In this document: piece by piece, positions 32,647-41,159 of the stretch | Layout of the letters: each line of letters opens with the position of its first letter | Numbering within the stretch: position 1 is the first letter of the stretch | NCBI RefSeq assembly: GCF_032598905.1 | Contig: NZ_CP122458.1 | Location: 8,333,001-8,397,000, forward strand | Direction of reading: 5' to 3' | Origin: Streptomyces sp. 11x1 | GTDB lineage: Bacteria > Actinomycetota > Actinomycetes > Streptomycetales > Streptomycetaceae | Length of the DNA: 64,000 nt | Made by a program: the position numbers and the translations under genes | The notes under the pieces: model-generated | What the model was told of the DNA's origin: nothing | Database searches by the model: none | The model's input: the letters and a program-made list of their open reading frames with translations, nothing else

Positions 32647-33850
32647 ACCGGCGGGCGCCCCGGATCCGCTCGGGACCCGACGGCCCGTGGGGCGCCGCGC
32701 CTTCGTCGTGGGCGCGGGGGCGGCGGCGTTCACGGGCGCCGGAACGGCCGCGGCGGCCGGGGCGGAGCCCGCGGCCGCCGCCGGGTCCGCCCTGCCCGGT
32801 GCCCTCCCTGACTTCCACCCCCTGCTCAAGGACGAGCTCCGCTTCCCGCTCGCCTGGGGCACCTCACCGATCCGGGACTTCCGCACCTGGCGGCGCGCGG
32901 CCCGCGCCAAGGTCGAGGAGCATCTGTTCGTCGCCCGGGACGACACCCCGTACGCGCCCGAGTACGGCGGACAACGGGACGAAGGCGACGGCTACAGCCG
33001 CGAGTCGGTGGCCTTCTCCCTCACCCGGTACGGCCGCGTCCGGGGCGCCCTGCTCACCCCGCACGGCACCGGACCGTTCCCGGCCGTCCTCCTCCTGCAC
33101 GACCACGGCGCCAAGTTCGACATCGGCAAGGAGAAACTGGTCCGGCCGTGGTTCGACGAGAGCAGGCTCGCCTCCGCGCGGGCCTGGGCCGACCGGTACT
33201 TCAGCGGCCGGTTCGTCGGCGACGAACTCGCCCGGCGCGGCTACGTCGTCCTCGCCGTGGACGCGCTCGGCTGGAGCGACCGGGGCCCGGTCACCTACGA
33301 GGAGCAACAGGCCCTCGCGAGCAACCTCTACCACCTCGGCTCCTCCCTCGCCGGGCTCATGGCCAGGGAGGACGTGCGCGCGGCGGGCTTCTTGGCCGGC
33401 CTCGACCGGGTGGACCGGCACCGGGTCGCGGCCCTCGGGTTCTCCATGGGTGCGTTCAGGGCCTGGCAGACGGCCGCCCTCAGCGACGACATCGCGGCCG
33501 CGGTCAGCATCTGTTGGATGACCGGCCTCAAGGACGTCATGGTCCCCGGCAACAACATCCTGCGCGGCCAGTCCTCCTACTACATGCTCCACCCCGGGCT
33601 CGCCCGGTACCTCGACTTCCCCGACGTGGCGAGCATCGGCGCCCCCAAGCCGATGCTGTTCCTCCACGGCGGCCAGGACCCCCTCTTCACCAGCGAGGGC
33701 GTCCGGGTCGCGCACGAGAAGCTGCGCGCCGTCTGGCGTTCACGCCACGCCGGGGAGCGGTTGGACCTGCGTATCCGGCCGGACCTCGGCCATGTGTTCA
33801 CCGCACCCCAGCAGGACGAGGTCTTCGACTGGCTCGACGCCGTCCTGTGA
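32633..33850 (+). CDS. Secreted alpha/beta hydrolase (dienelactone hydrolase / acetyl esterase-like)
   Basis: A 405-residue protein with twin-arginine signal (TRRPVGRRAFVVGAGAAAF). The nucleophile elbow is GFSMGAFRAWQ near residue 270; the acid is in HGGQDPLF and the histidine in DLGHVFTAPQ. An early HDHGAKFDIGKEKL supplies the oxyanion region. The family includes glucuronoyl and acetyl-xylan/pectin esterases (CE7/CE15-like neighbours). Start GTG 32633 lies inside the previous gene, indicating coupling. In this operon it probably removes acyl groups from pectin side chains. Confidence 0.85.
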   Translation: MPAGEPAGAPDPLGTRRPVGRRAFVVGAGAAAFTGAGTAAAAGAEPAAAAGSALPGALPDFHPLLKDELRFPLAWGTSPIRDFRTWRRAARAKVEEHLFVARDDTPYAPEYGGQRDEGDGYSRESVAFSLTRYGRVRGALLTPHGTGPFPAVLLLHDHGAKFDIGKEKLVRPWFDESRLASARAWADRYFSGRFVGDELARRGYVVLAVDALGWSDRGPVTYEEQQALASNLYHLGSSLAGLMAREDVRAAGFLAGLDRVDRHRVAALGFSMGAFRAWQTAALSDDIAAAVSICWMTGLKDVMVPGNNILRGQSSYYMLHPGLARYLDFPDVASIGAPKPMLFLHGGQDPLFTSEGVRVAHEKLRAVWRSRHAGERLDLRIRPDLGHVFTAPQQDEVFDWLDAVL

Positions 33851-33888
33851 ACCATCCCCCCACCCGCACGGGAAAGGAACCGCTCCCC

Positions 33889-35001
33889 ATGTCTCGTCGC
33901 ACCGCTCTCGTCCTGAGCACGGCCCTGGCGCTCGGCGCCGGCCTGGCCGTCCTCCCCACCCGGGCGCACGCCGCGACCGTGGTCGTCGACACGACCACGG
34001 CCCTGTCCAGCGCCATCAAGAACGCCACCCCCGGCACCGTCATCCAGGTGCGCGGCGGCACGTACTACCCGACGGCGACCCTCCAGTCGACGGCCAACGG
34101 CAGCTCGTCCAGCCGGATACGCCTCCAGCCGTACGGCTCGGAGACAGTGAAGATCGACGGCTCGAACCTCCCCGACGGCGACTGGATCTTCAAGCTGACC
34201 GCCGACTACTGGACCGTCTCCGGGATCACCTTCCAGAACTCCCCGGACAGCGCGGTCGTCTGCCAGTCCTGCGCCTCCACGGTCTGGGACAACATCAGGA
34301 CCATCAACGGCGGCGACTCCGGCTTCACGCTCACCGGCGACGGCACCACCAACAACACCGTCCGCAACATCGACTCCTACGGCCACTACGACCCGGCCAA
34401 CCACGGGGAGAACGCCGACGGCATCGCGGTGAAGTTCGGCTCCGGCAGCGGCAACCTCATCACCGGGGCCCGTCTCTACAACAACGCGGACGACGGCCTG
34501 GACTTCTGGTCCTTCTCCTCGCCCGTCACCGTCGAGCACACCTGGGCGATGGGCAACGGCAAGAACCGCTGGGGCGATGCCGCGTTCGCCGGCGACGGCA
34601 ACGGCTACAAGCTCGGCGGCGACGGCGAGACCGTGGCCCATGTCGTCAACAACTCGGCGGCCTGGGACAACGCGGGCAACGGCTTCACCGAGAACAGCAA
34701 CAAGGGCGCCATCGTCATCAACCGGACCACCGCCTACGCCAACGCCAAGTGGGGCTACTACTTCGCCACCGGCGCGGCCCGTCTCGGCAAGAACCTGGCC
34801 GTGAGCAACGGCGGCGGCCCCGTCAACAAGGCTTCGTCGGTCGTGTCGTCCGGCAACAACTGGGACTCCGGCGTCTCGACCCCGTCGTTCCGCTCCACCG
34901 ACGCCTCCTCGACGTACAACGCCCGTTCGTCGAGCGGCGCCCTGCCCGCGACCACCTTCCTCACCACGGGCAGTACGACGATCGGCTCGACCATGAACTG
35001 A
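33889..35001 (+). CDS. Secreted pectate lyase, family PL9 (first)
   Basis: A 370-residue right-handed beta-helix protein; signal peptide ends near RAHA. Helix turns show NPxS and NxAD-type ladders: NADGIAVKFGSGSGN, YNNADDGLDFWSFSSPV (calcium-site Asp residues), and GNGYKLGG, whose lysine is the catalytic base in PL9. Start ATG 33889 with GGAAAGG upstream. It ends the acetylesterase-to-PL9 run and is followed by a hairpin. A second PL9 of the same layout is at 38352. Confidence 0.92.
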   Translation: MSRRTALVLSTALALGAGLAVLPTRAHAATVVVDTTTALSSAIKNATPGTVIQVRGGTYYPTATLQSTANGSSSSRIRLQPYGSETVKIDGSNLPDGDWIFKLTADYWTVSGITFQNSPDSAVVCQSCASTVWDNIRTINGGDSGFTLTGDGTTNNTVRNIDSYGHYDPANHGENADGIAVKFGSGSGNLITGARLYNNADDGLDFWSFSSPVTVEHTWAMGNGKNRWGDAAFAGDGNGYKLGGDGETVAHVVNNSAAWDNAGNGFTENSNKGAIVINRTTAYANAKWGYYFATGAARLGKNLAVSNGGGPVNKASSVVSSGNNWDSGVSTPSFRSTDASSTYNARSSSGALPATTFLTTGSTTIGSTMN

Positions 35002-35028
35002 CCGGCGTGCAGCTCTCCGGCACGCCGG
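35002..35028 (+). terminator. Hairpin after PL9 gene
   Basis: CCGGCGTGC and GCACGCCGG form a perfect 9-bp stem with a 9-base loop, followed by GCAAAACGATTCTC. It lies directly after the stop codon. Confidence 0.75.
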
Positions 35029-35118
35029 GCAAAACGATTCTCTCGACTCGGAGCGGGTGCGACCCCACACAGTGTTGCGCGACGAACAGCGCATGCGCAC
35101 TTGAGTGGAGTGGTCCTC

Positions 35119-36738
35119 GTGGTCGGTAGTCCTCGCCCGCTGATCCTGATTCGCGGATTCGGCGGACCTGGTGTGTCGGACGAGCGGCGTGACGCGTATC
35201 AGGGATTCAACAACGGCAGCGTCTACGAAAAGCGCTACGGCGAGAACTTCATCTACGAGGGCTTCGTCCTGCGCGCCCTCAAGTCGACGCTCCACCCGTA
35301 CCGGGACGCCACCAACGTGGTCGGCTACTACGAGGAGGAGCAGAAACCCAGACCGGGCGAGCGCGACGGATGGCCGGAGCACCTGCTCACCGGCACGATG
35401 GTGGTGGACGTCCCCATGGCGCGCGAGGTGCTCGCCCAGGGCGCCATGGGAACCCTGTGGATCTACCGCTACTACGACCTCGTCCCCCGGAAGATCGACC
35501 GCTTCGGGGAAGGGCTGGTCAGGCTCATCGAGATCATCCGCCACGGCATGCGGCCGGGCGAGGAGTTCACCGGTGTGGACATCGTCGCGCACAGCATGGG
35601 CGGCCTCGTCACCCGGGCCGCCCTGAGCCGCCTGGGGGAGCAGAGCGCGGACGTCGTCCACCGCATCGTCACCCTGGGCACACCGCACCGGGGGATCGCG
35701 TTCCAGTACATGCCCGACGCGCTGGTCAAGTGCCTGCCCGGCGCGGTCGCGGACGAGATCGCCGCCTTCGACCCGGACCGCACGGACATCCGGGCCATCC
35801 CGTTCCCCGTCAGGAGGATCCTGACGGTGGTCGGCACGGACTACCGTTCCTACGGAGCCAAGTTCGCCACCCTGGGCAATCGCATCGCGGGCCTGATGGA
35901 CGAGGGCACGCTCACCTACAACCGCAGCGACGGCCTGGTCAAGCAGTCCTCCGCCCAGATCCCGGGCGCGCCCCGGACCTTCGTCCACAAATGCCACGGC
36001 GGCAACGACTCGCTGGTGACCTCGCGCGAGGCGTACGAGATCGCCATGCGCTTCTTCCACGGCACGCACCATGTACAGCTGCGACTGGACCGGGCCGAGG
36101 TGACCCGGGGCCGGGACCTCTTCGGCCGCAGCGAGTTCTACTTCGGGGTGTCCGTCAAACCGCGCTTCGTCGACTTCGAGCTGTGCCACCAGAGCAGCGA
36201 GGCCGAGAACTACTACGGCCCCTTCCGCAAGGACGACCTCACCGACGAACTGCCCGATCTCGCCGAGGAGTTGAGCAAGCCTCTCTCGGCGCCGGGTGAC
36301 GTCACCACCGGATGGGCGGACGGGAACCGGCTGATCTGGGAGGGCTGGGTCGATGCCGCCGCCAAACCCGAGGGCGCGGGGGACCGGTCGGTGGTCCTCC
36401 GCCTCGGCGTCCATGTGTACGAGCGGGACAGCCTCGGTATCGGATTCTCCGACAACGAAGTCTTCCGCAAGCAGTACTACGTCCAGGCGGTGCCCGGCGA
36501 CTCCGGGGCGTGGTCGCTGTATCTGCACACCACCGAGCGTTACCTGGCGCCGGGAGTGAGCACCGAGGAAGGGCACGCCGCCGCGGAGGACAGGCAGATC
36601 GCGGAGGTGTGGCCGATGCGGCCCACCGACAAGGGTGGGCCCGGCACCTGGGCCTTCGAGGTCGGAGGGACCGGCTTCAGGGCGGACCTGCTGCTGACGG
36701 TGACCGACGAACGGACCACGGGCGGCGTGCCGGCCTGA
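35119..36738 (+). CDS. Cytosolic alpha/beta hydrolase, PGAP1/lipase-like
   Basis: About 539 residues from GTG 35119, which has GGAG eight bases upstream; in-frame TTG 35101 and GTG 35110 are alternatives. No signal peptide. The opening PLILIRGFGG is a lipase-type oxyanion strand; the nucleophile elbow VAHSMGGLV is near residue 159, with GTPHRGIAFQ after it and a likely His in KCHGGNDSLV. The C-terminal 200 residues form an unassigned beta-rich region (EFYFGVSVKPRFVDF, SVVLRLGVHVYERDSLG). The substrate is unknown. It sits inside the pectinase island and ends one base short of the opposing GH43 gene. Confidence 0.8.
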   Translation: MVGSPRPLILIRGFGGPGVSDERRDAYQGFNNGSVYEKRYGENFIYEGFVLRALKSTLHPYRDATNVVGYYEEEQKPRPGERDGWPEHLLTGTMVVDVPMAREVLAQGAMGTLWIYRYYDLVPRKIDRFGEGLVRLIEIIRHGMRPGEEFTGVDIVAHSMGGLVTRAALSRLGEQSADVVHRIVTLGTPHRGIAFQYMPDALVKCLPGAVADEIAAFDPDRTDIRAIPFPVRRILTVVGTDYRSYGAKFATLGNRIAGLMDEGTLTYNRSDGLVKQSSAQIPGAPRTFVHKCHGGNDSLVTSREAYEIAMRFFHGTHHVQLRLDRAEVTRGRDLFGRSEFYFGVSVKPRFVDFELCHQSSEAENYYGPFRKDDLTDELPDLAEELSKPLSAPGDVTTGWADGNRLIWEGWVDAAAKPEGAGDRSVVLRLGVHVYERDSLGIGFSDNEVFRKQYYVQAVPGDSGAWSLYLHTTERYLAPGVSTEEGHAAAEDRQIAEVWPMRPTDKGGPGTWAFEVGGTGFRADLLLTVTDERTTGGVPA

Positions 36739-36739
36739 C

Positions 36740-38104
36740 CTACGCCGGGGTCGGCACCGCCTCCACGGTCCAGACGCGCTTCGTGCCGTCGGCACCGGTG
36801 ACCGTGTACTTCTGCGGCTTACGGAAGTCGCGGCGGGTTCCCGGCCTCGGGCTCACCGACGCGCCCTCACCGAGCCACAGCTTCGGCGCCAGCCGGGAGA
36901 GCTTCGCGCCGGGCGCCATCGGCAGGACGACCTCGGACGAGGCCTCGGTGACGACCGCGTACCCCTGCTGGCCCTTCGCCGTCACGTCCACGACCGAGGC
37001 CGGGGTCACCGGATACGCGGCCAGCAGCCGGTCGTACTCCCGCCGTGTCACCGGGATGACCGTGCCGTGTCGGGGGCTGGCGGGCAGTTGGTAGTTCGTC
37101 GACGGGGTCCACCGGCCGGAGCCGAGGTCGGTCGTCTCGAAGGGGAGGTAGCCGCGGCCGCCGTACTCGTCGATGAACAGGTACCACTTCTCCTCGGTGT
37201 TCGACTTGAACACCGTCGGCCCCTCGCCGCGGGCCATCGCGCCGTCGCCGATGCAGTCCGCCACGAAGTCGTACCTGGTCGAGGTCAGCGACGTCGACTT
37301 CTCACCGGTGATGAACTTGGCGCAGGGGCTGGAGGAGGTGGGGTCCCGCTCGTCCTTGGTGTAGCGGTAGTACGTGCCGTCGTGCTCCACCACGGTCGAG
37401 TCGATGACCGAGTAGCCCGGGTCGTTCCAGACCTTCGGCTCGCCGAAGGCGCGGAAGTCCTTCGTCGTGGCGTACAGCATCTTGTTGTGGGTGGAGCCGG
37501 TGTGGCCCGGGTCGTCGTCGGCGTACAGCTTCGACGCCCAGAACACGACGAACTCACCGCGGCTCTCGTCCCAGTACGCCTCCGGCGCCCAGGTGTTGCC
37601 CGCGTTGTCGGGCGAGACCCTCACCAGCCGCTGGTCGGTCCAGTGCACCAGGTCCGTGGACTCCCAGACCATGATCGACTTGCTGCCGTGTCTCTGGACC
37701 TGGTCCCAACTGCCGCTGCTGTTGCGGTACATCCGCAGATCGGTGGCGATCATGTAGAACTTGTCACCCCCGGGAGCGCGGATCACGAACGGGTCGCGCA
37801 GCCCCTTCTCGCCGATCGTCGAGGTGAGGACCGGCTCCCCGGCGTTCAACTCCCGCCAGTGCAGGGCGTCGTCGCCGCGGCTGAGGGCGTAGCGGATCTG
37901 CTCGCCGTCGGCGGTGCCCTCGCCGGTGAAGTAGGCGAAGAGATAGCCGGCGTACTGCGGGTTCTTCCCGGGCTTCTTCCCGGGCTTGTGCACGGACCGG
38001 TGCGTGGGCTCGGGTGCCGGTTGGGCCGCACCCGGTGGGGCGGCCATGAGGCCGAGGACGAGGGCCAGGAGGGGCAGCAGGAGCGTACGGGCGGTGGGGC
38101 GCAT
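36740..38104 (-). CDS. Secreted glycoside hydrolase, family 43-like
   Basis: A 454-residue secreted protein; Sec signal (ARTLLLPLLALVLGLMAA). Propeller motifs: LFAYFTGEGTADGEQI, GLRDPFVIRAPGGDKFYMIATDL (Asp), AGNTWAPEAYWDESRGEFVVFWAS, VIDSTVVEHDGTYYRY and the likely acid Glu in MARGEGPTVFKS. About the last 100 residues form a small beta domain (VVDVTAKGQQGYAVV). Such proteins act as arabinanases, arabinofuranosidases or galactosidases on side chains of rhamnogalacturonan. It is transcribed away from the second PL9 gene across a shared 247-bp promoter region. Confidence 0.85.
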   Translation of the reverse strand: MRPTARTLLLPLLALVLGLMAAPPGAAQPAPEPTHRSVHKPGKKPGKNPQYAGYLFAYFTGEGTADGEQIRYALSRGDDALHWRELNAGEPVLTSTIGEKGLRDPFVIRAPGGDKFYMIATDLRMYRNSSGSWDQVQRHGSKSIMVWESTDLVHWTDQRLVRVSPDNAGNTWAPEAYWDESRGEFVVFWASKLYADDDPGHTGSTHNKMLYATTKDFRAFGEPKVWNDPGYSVIDSTVVEHDGTYYRYTKDERDPTSSSPCAKFITGEKSTSLTSTRYDFVADCIGDGAMARGEGPTVFKSNTEEKWYLFIDEYGGRGYLPFETTDLGSGRWTPSTNYQLPASPRHGTVIPVTRREYDRLLAAYPVTPASVVDVTAKGQQGYAVVTEASSEVVLPMAPGAKLSRLAPKLWLGEGASVSPRPGTRRDFRKPQKYTVTGADGTKRVWTVEAVPTPA

Positions 38105-38209
38105 GACACATCCTGTGGGAGTCTGACGGTTTCTGTGTGCCGAGTAACCCCTCGGAGTCTCACCAGTGCGGTTCAGGGCGTCAATCGGTGTGCGTGTGAA
38201 GACTCCCAG

Positions 38210-38220
38210 CGAAACTTTCG
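38210..38220. promoter_or_regulatory. CGAAACTTTCG box
   Basis: A perfect inverted repeat (CGAAA-C-TTTCG) 20 bases ahead of the -35-like element of the second PL9 promoter. Boxes of this form are known upstream of streptomycete xylanase genes, where they act in carbon-source control. Confidence 0.6.
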
Positions 38221-38239
38221 AGCAATTTGGCGGGGCGCG

Positions 38240-38266
38240 GCAACCCTTTCCCGGCCGGCGGCGACC
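38240..38266 (+). promoter_or_regulatory. ECF-sigma-like promoter of second PL9 gene
   Basis: GCAACC (38240-38245), 15 bases, GCGACC (38261-38266), followed by AGT. The same two elements with the same spacing, and a similar spacer (CTTTC..GCCGG.G), lie upstream of the PL3 gene on the other strand. The leader to the start codon is about 80 bases. Confidence 0.6.
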
Positions 38267-38351
38267 AGTGATCAGAAGCGGGCCGGGGTGGGCCCTCCGG
38301 CCCGCTTCGTTCCTCGTCTCCCGAAGACGCGTCCCCTGCGAAAGGAACCCC

Positions 38352-39506
38352 GTGCGTCAGACCTACGGACGCCACCGTAGAACCCGGACCCTGTCGATCG
38401 CCGCCGCCGTGTCCGTCGCCGCGGGGGCGGGCGGCGTCTACCTCGGCCTCGCGCACGACGGCGCCCAGGCCGCCGCCAACACCGTCACGGTCTCCAGCAC
38501 CGCCGCGCTGGAGTCGGCCGTGGCGAACGCCGTCGCCGGTACGACGATCCAGGTGCGCGGCGGCACCTACAAGCCGACGAAGACCCTGAAGTCCACGGCG
38601 AACGGCACCCCCTCGGCCCGGATCACGCTCACCGCGTACGGCGGCGAGAAGGTCAAGGTCGACGGGTCCGCACTGCCCGCCGGCTCCTGGCTCGCCGGGA
38701 TCTACGGCGACTACTGGACCGTCTCGGGACTCACCTTCCAGAACTCCCCGGCCCAGGGCTTCGTGGCCACGTCCTCGGTCGGCGGTGTCTTCCAGAACCT
38801 CGTCACCGCGAACAACGGCGACTCGGGCTTCACCCTGCGCGGTGACGGCACCACGGACAACCTCGTGCGCAACCTGGACAGTCACGGCAACTACGACGCC
38901 GCGAACCACGGCCAGAACGCCGACGGCATCGCCGTGAAGTTCGGCTCGGGCACCGGCAACAGGATCACCGGGGCGCGCCTGTACGGCAACGCTGACGACG
39001 GGCTCGACCTCTGGCAGTTCTCCTCGCCCGTCACCGTCGACCACTCCTGGGCCTTCGGCAACGGCAGGAACCGCTGGAAGGACCCCGCGTTCGAGGGCAA
39101 CGGCAACGGGTTCAAGCTGGGCGGCGGCGGAGCCTCGGTCGCGCACTCCGTCAACAACAACGCGGCCTGGGACAACACGCTGCACGGGTTCACCGAGAAC
39201 TCCAACACCGGCGCGATCCTGGTGAACCGCAACACGGCCTACGCCAACAAGGGGAACGGGTTCTACTTCGCCACCGGCAAGGCCCGGCTGGCGCGGAACC
39301 TCGCGGTGGGCAACGGGACGGGGGAGGCGAAGCTGGGCTCGGGCACGGTCTCGGCTGCCAACAACTGGGACAGCGGCATCACCGCGCCCGCCTTCCGGTC
39401 CGAGGACGCGGCCACCGCGTACGCGGCCCGGCGGACGGACGGCTCCCTGCCGATCACGACGTTCCTCACCACGGGCTCCAAGTCCATCGGCGCGACGATG
39501 AACTGA
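38352..39506 (+). CDS. Secreted pectate lyase, family PL9 (second)
   Basis: A 384-residue paralogue of the PL9 at 33889. Start GTG 38352 with GAAAGGA upstream; the N-terminus has an RRTR basic stretch then a hydrophobic segment, so export may use a longer signal. Shared motifs: NADGIAVKFGSGTGN, YGNADDGLDLWQFSSPV, GNGFKLGG (catalytic Lys) and the C-terminal FLTTGSKSIGATMN. The intact calcium and lysine sites indicate an active enzyme. It has its own ECF-like promoter and a strong terminator, so it is a single-gene unit. Confidence 0.92.
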   Translation: MRQTYGRHRRTRTLSIAAAVSVAAGAGGVYLGLAHDGAQAAANTVTVSSTAALESAVANAVAGTTIQVRGGTYKPTKTLKSTANGTPSARITLTAYGGEKVKVDGSALPAGSWLAGIYGDYWTVSGLTFQNSPAQGFVATSSVGGVFQNLVTANNGDSGFTLRGDGTTDNLVRNLDSHGNYDAANHGQNADGIAVKFGSGTGNRITGARLYGNADDGLDLWQFSSPVTVDHSWAFGNGRNRWKDPAFEGNGNGFKLGGGGASVAHSVNNNAAWDNTLHGFTENSNTGAILVNRNTAYANKGNGFYFATGKARLARNLAVGNGTGEAKLGSGTVSAANNWDSGITAPAFRSEDAATAYAARRTDGSLPITTFLTTGSKSIGATMN

Positions 39507-39580
39507 CCTGCCGCGCGGGGCGAGACGCCAGGAAAGGGCGAGACGCCGGGAGGGGCGAGAACAGACGGGGCGAGAAGAAG

Positions 39581-39618
39581 GCGCCCCCCGCCGGTCGTCA
39601 CCGGCGGGGGGCGTTTTT
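39581..39618 (+). terminator. Strong rho-independent terminator after second PL9 gene
   Basis: GCGCCCCCCGCCGG and CCGGCGGGGGGCG pair around TCGTCA, followed by TTTTT. It is the clearest terminator in the window. Confidence 0.92.
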
Positions 39619-39672
39619 CGTGCCGACCCCGAGGGGGGCTCAGGTCGGCACCTGCTGCCGGCCGAGGGGGGC

Positions 39673-40073
39673 TCAGGCCAGCAGGTCCACGCAGTCGAAC
39701 GAGGTACCCGGGCTGACGAAGCCCGTGCCGCTCGAACCACTGACGATGTCGAGTATCAGTACGTTGTACTCACTGGTGTTCGACTTCCCTGCACTTGCAG
39801 GGACGCTGTAGAGGAAGGTGTGGTTGTTCCCCGGTACGAACCCGTGGTGAGCGAACGGGTGGACGGCTGTTTCGGGGCCGCCGGGACCGGCGGGACCCGG
39901 TCATTGATGAATACCCGCGGTCGCCCGCCCGCGAACGCGTCCGTGACACCGATCCGCAGGGTGTGCGCGGCGGCGGCCTGCGCGGGAGTGAGTTGTGAGG
40001 GTGCGGAGCGCCCGTACCGCTGCCGGCCCGGGGCCGTGGGGGGCGAAATGGTGCAGGTGACGGTTGCGGGGGC
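39673..40073 (-). pseudogene. Rhamnogalacturonan lyase (PL4) C-terminal remnant
   Basis: The minus strand reads LTPAQAAAAHTLRIGVTDAF and AGGRPRVFIND, then STRSLTTGSYRG. A one-base deletion near 39831 shifts the frame, after which it continues NNHTFLYSVPASA, NVLILDIVSGSSGTGF and SPGTSFDCVDLLA before a stop at 39673. This is the beta-sandwich C-terminal domain of PL4 rhamnogalacturonan endolyases. The catalytic part is gone; the break coincides with a TnpB fragment starting at 40079. Confidence 0.75.
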
Positions 40074-40078
40074 GTGGC

Positions 40079-40208
40079 ATGTTCGAGGACACCGGCCGCA
40101 AGTGGGCCAAGAAGGTCGTCCGCGGCCACGACGCCATCGCCGTCGAAGACTTCCGCTGCTCCAGACGGCGGCCTGAGCCAGGAATCCTGTCTGCACGGGA
40201 GGCTTCAG
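40079..40208 (+). mobile_element. IS200/IS605-group TnpB fragment with right end
   Basis: The plus strand encodes DTGRKWAKKVVRGHDAIAVEDF, cut here to the recognisable core WAKKVVRGHDAIAVEDF: the TnpB segment with the RuvC-like acidic residue. Nothing else of the protein remains. The following AGGAATCC..GGGAGGCTTCAG (40178-40201) resembles the hairpin right end of these elements. The fragment abuts the truncated PL4 gene and stops at the PL3 stop codon, so insertion and later deletion probably destroyed PL4. Confidence 0.6.
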
Positions 40209-41035
40209 TTGTACGTGATGGCAGATGACGAGAACTTGCAGGTGGTTCCGTCCGCACCCACACCGATCTGCGTCGGTTCCTTGCCGGAACTGTTGCCCTT
40301 GAAGCGCACGCAGGTCCTGACCTTCTTCTTCGGGTCACCGTGGACGCGGATCCTCGACAGCGTCGCGGTGTCGCCGTAGTTGGCGTTCACGCCGACGATC
40401 GCCTTCAGGGGCGCCACGACGTCGATGTCGCTGAGCACGATCGCGCGCTTGTGCTGCTTCTTGCAGTTGCCGCAGGAGCGCACCAGCTTGCCGGAGTCCT
40501 GCACCCGGAACCCGGTGATGCTGAGCCTCCCGGCGCCGTTGAACTGGAACACCTTGTCCGAGGCCTTCTTCGCGCCCCCGCCGACGACCTTGTACACGGC
40601 CTTCGACGACGTGCCCTTGAAGCTGGCCGCGTCCTCACCGACATCCAGCCACCAGACGTTCTTCAGGGTGCAGCTGCCCTTGCAGTGCACGCCGTCCGCC
40701 CCCGGTACACCGATGATCACGTTCTTCAGCACGGCGCCGTCCGCCAGTTCGAAGATCGGGTCCCGGCCCTCGTCCTGGCTGCCGTCGCCGAGCGCGCCCT
40801 TGCCGAAGAACTTCCTCAGCCTGCCGTCGTACGTGCCCTTCACCCCGATCGTCGAGGAGACGGCCTTGCTGCCCTTGGCCGTCGGCCAGGTGGCGGCGGC
40901 GCCGGCGGAGGACAGCAGCGACGTCGTGGCGAGCACCCCGCCCGTGAGGGCGAGGGCGGCCACCGACCCGATCACGGCCCGCCGGCCGGTGACCCGACGG
41001 CGGTGCCGGACGCGCTGTTCTGCAGGTGCGGTCAT
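40205..41035 (-). CDS. Secreted pectate lyase, family PL3
   Basis: A 276-residue enzyme; ATG 41035 is chosen because the signal peptide then reads basic residues (RVRHRRRVTGRR) followed by a hydrophobic core. PL3 motifs: KGTYDGRLRKFFGKGALGDG, FELADGAVLKNVIIG, ADGVHCKGSCTLKNVWWLDVGEDAAS (calcium-binding acidic residues) and the basic RSCGNCKKQHKRAI region. Cysteine pairs suggest disulfides. An ECF-like promoter matches that of the second PL9. Upstream on the same strand are the SigE-family sigma factor and its coupled membrane protein. Confidence 0.92.
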   Translation of the reverse strand: MTAPAEQRVRHRRRVTGRRAVIGSVAALALTGGVLATTSLLSSAGAAATWPTAKGSKAVSSTIGVKGTYDGRLRKFFGKGALGDGSQDEGRDPIFELADGAVLKNVIIGVPGADGVHCKGSCTLKNVWWLDVGEDAASFKGTSSKAVYKVVGGGAKKASDKVFQFNGAGRLSITGFRVQDSGKLVRSCGNCKKQHKRAIVLSDIDVVAPLKAIVGVNANYGDTATLSRIRVHGDPKKKVRTCVRFKGNSSGKEPTQIGVGADGTTCKFSSSAITYN

Positions 41036-41074
41036 GTACCCGATTCCTCGCTGGTGGTGACTCTTGCGCCTACT

Positions 41075-41101
41075 GGTCGCCACCGGCGGAGAAAGGGTTG
41101 C
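41075..41101 (-). promoter_or_regulatory. ECF-sigma-like promoter of PL3 gene
   Basis: Minus strand GCAACC (41101-41096), 15 bases, GCGACC (41080-41075), then AGT: the same elements and spacing as at 38240-38266. The start codon follows about 40 bases later. Confidence 0.6.
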
Positions 41102-41159
41102 CGCGCCTGCGGAACTTTTTCGAGCCGTGCATCGCCCTCGCCTCGACCTCGACCTCGAG

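Larger units (their letters stand above)
39507..40204. other. 698-bp gap of decayed sequence between PL9 and PL3 genes
   Basis: It contains short GGGCGAGA direct repeats (39518-39578), a terminator (39581-39618), two copies of GAGGGGGGCTCAGG (39631-39644, 39665-39678), the C-terminal part of a PL4 lyase on the minus strand, and a TnpB fragment on the plus strand. No intact gene is present. Confidence 0.75.

Noticed and set aside
33580..36795. 1071-codon open frame on the minus strand
   Set aside because: It runs antisense to the esterase, PL9 and lipase-like genes, has low-complexity Gly/Val/Arg/His composition and no recognisable domain. Long antisense frames are expected at this G+C.
39756..40196. 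146-codon minus-strand frame as an intact small gene
   Set aside because: Part of it matches the PL4 C-terminus, but the homology continues in another frame after 39831, so it is a remnant and not a gene.
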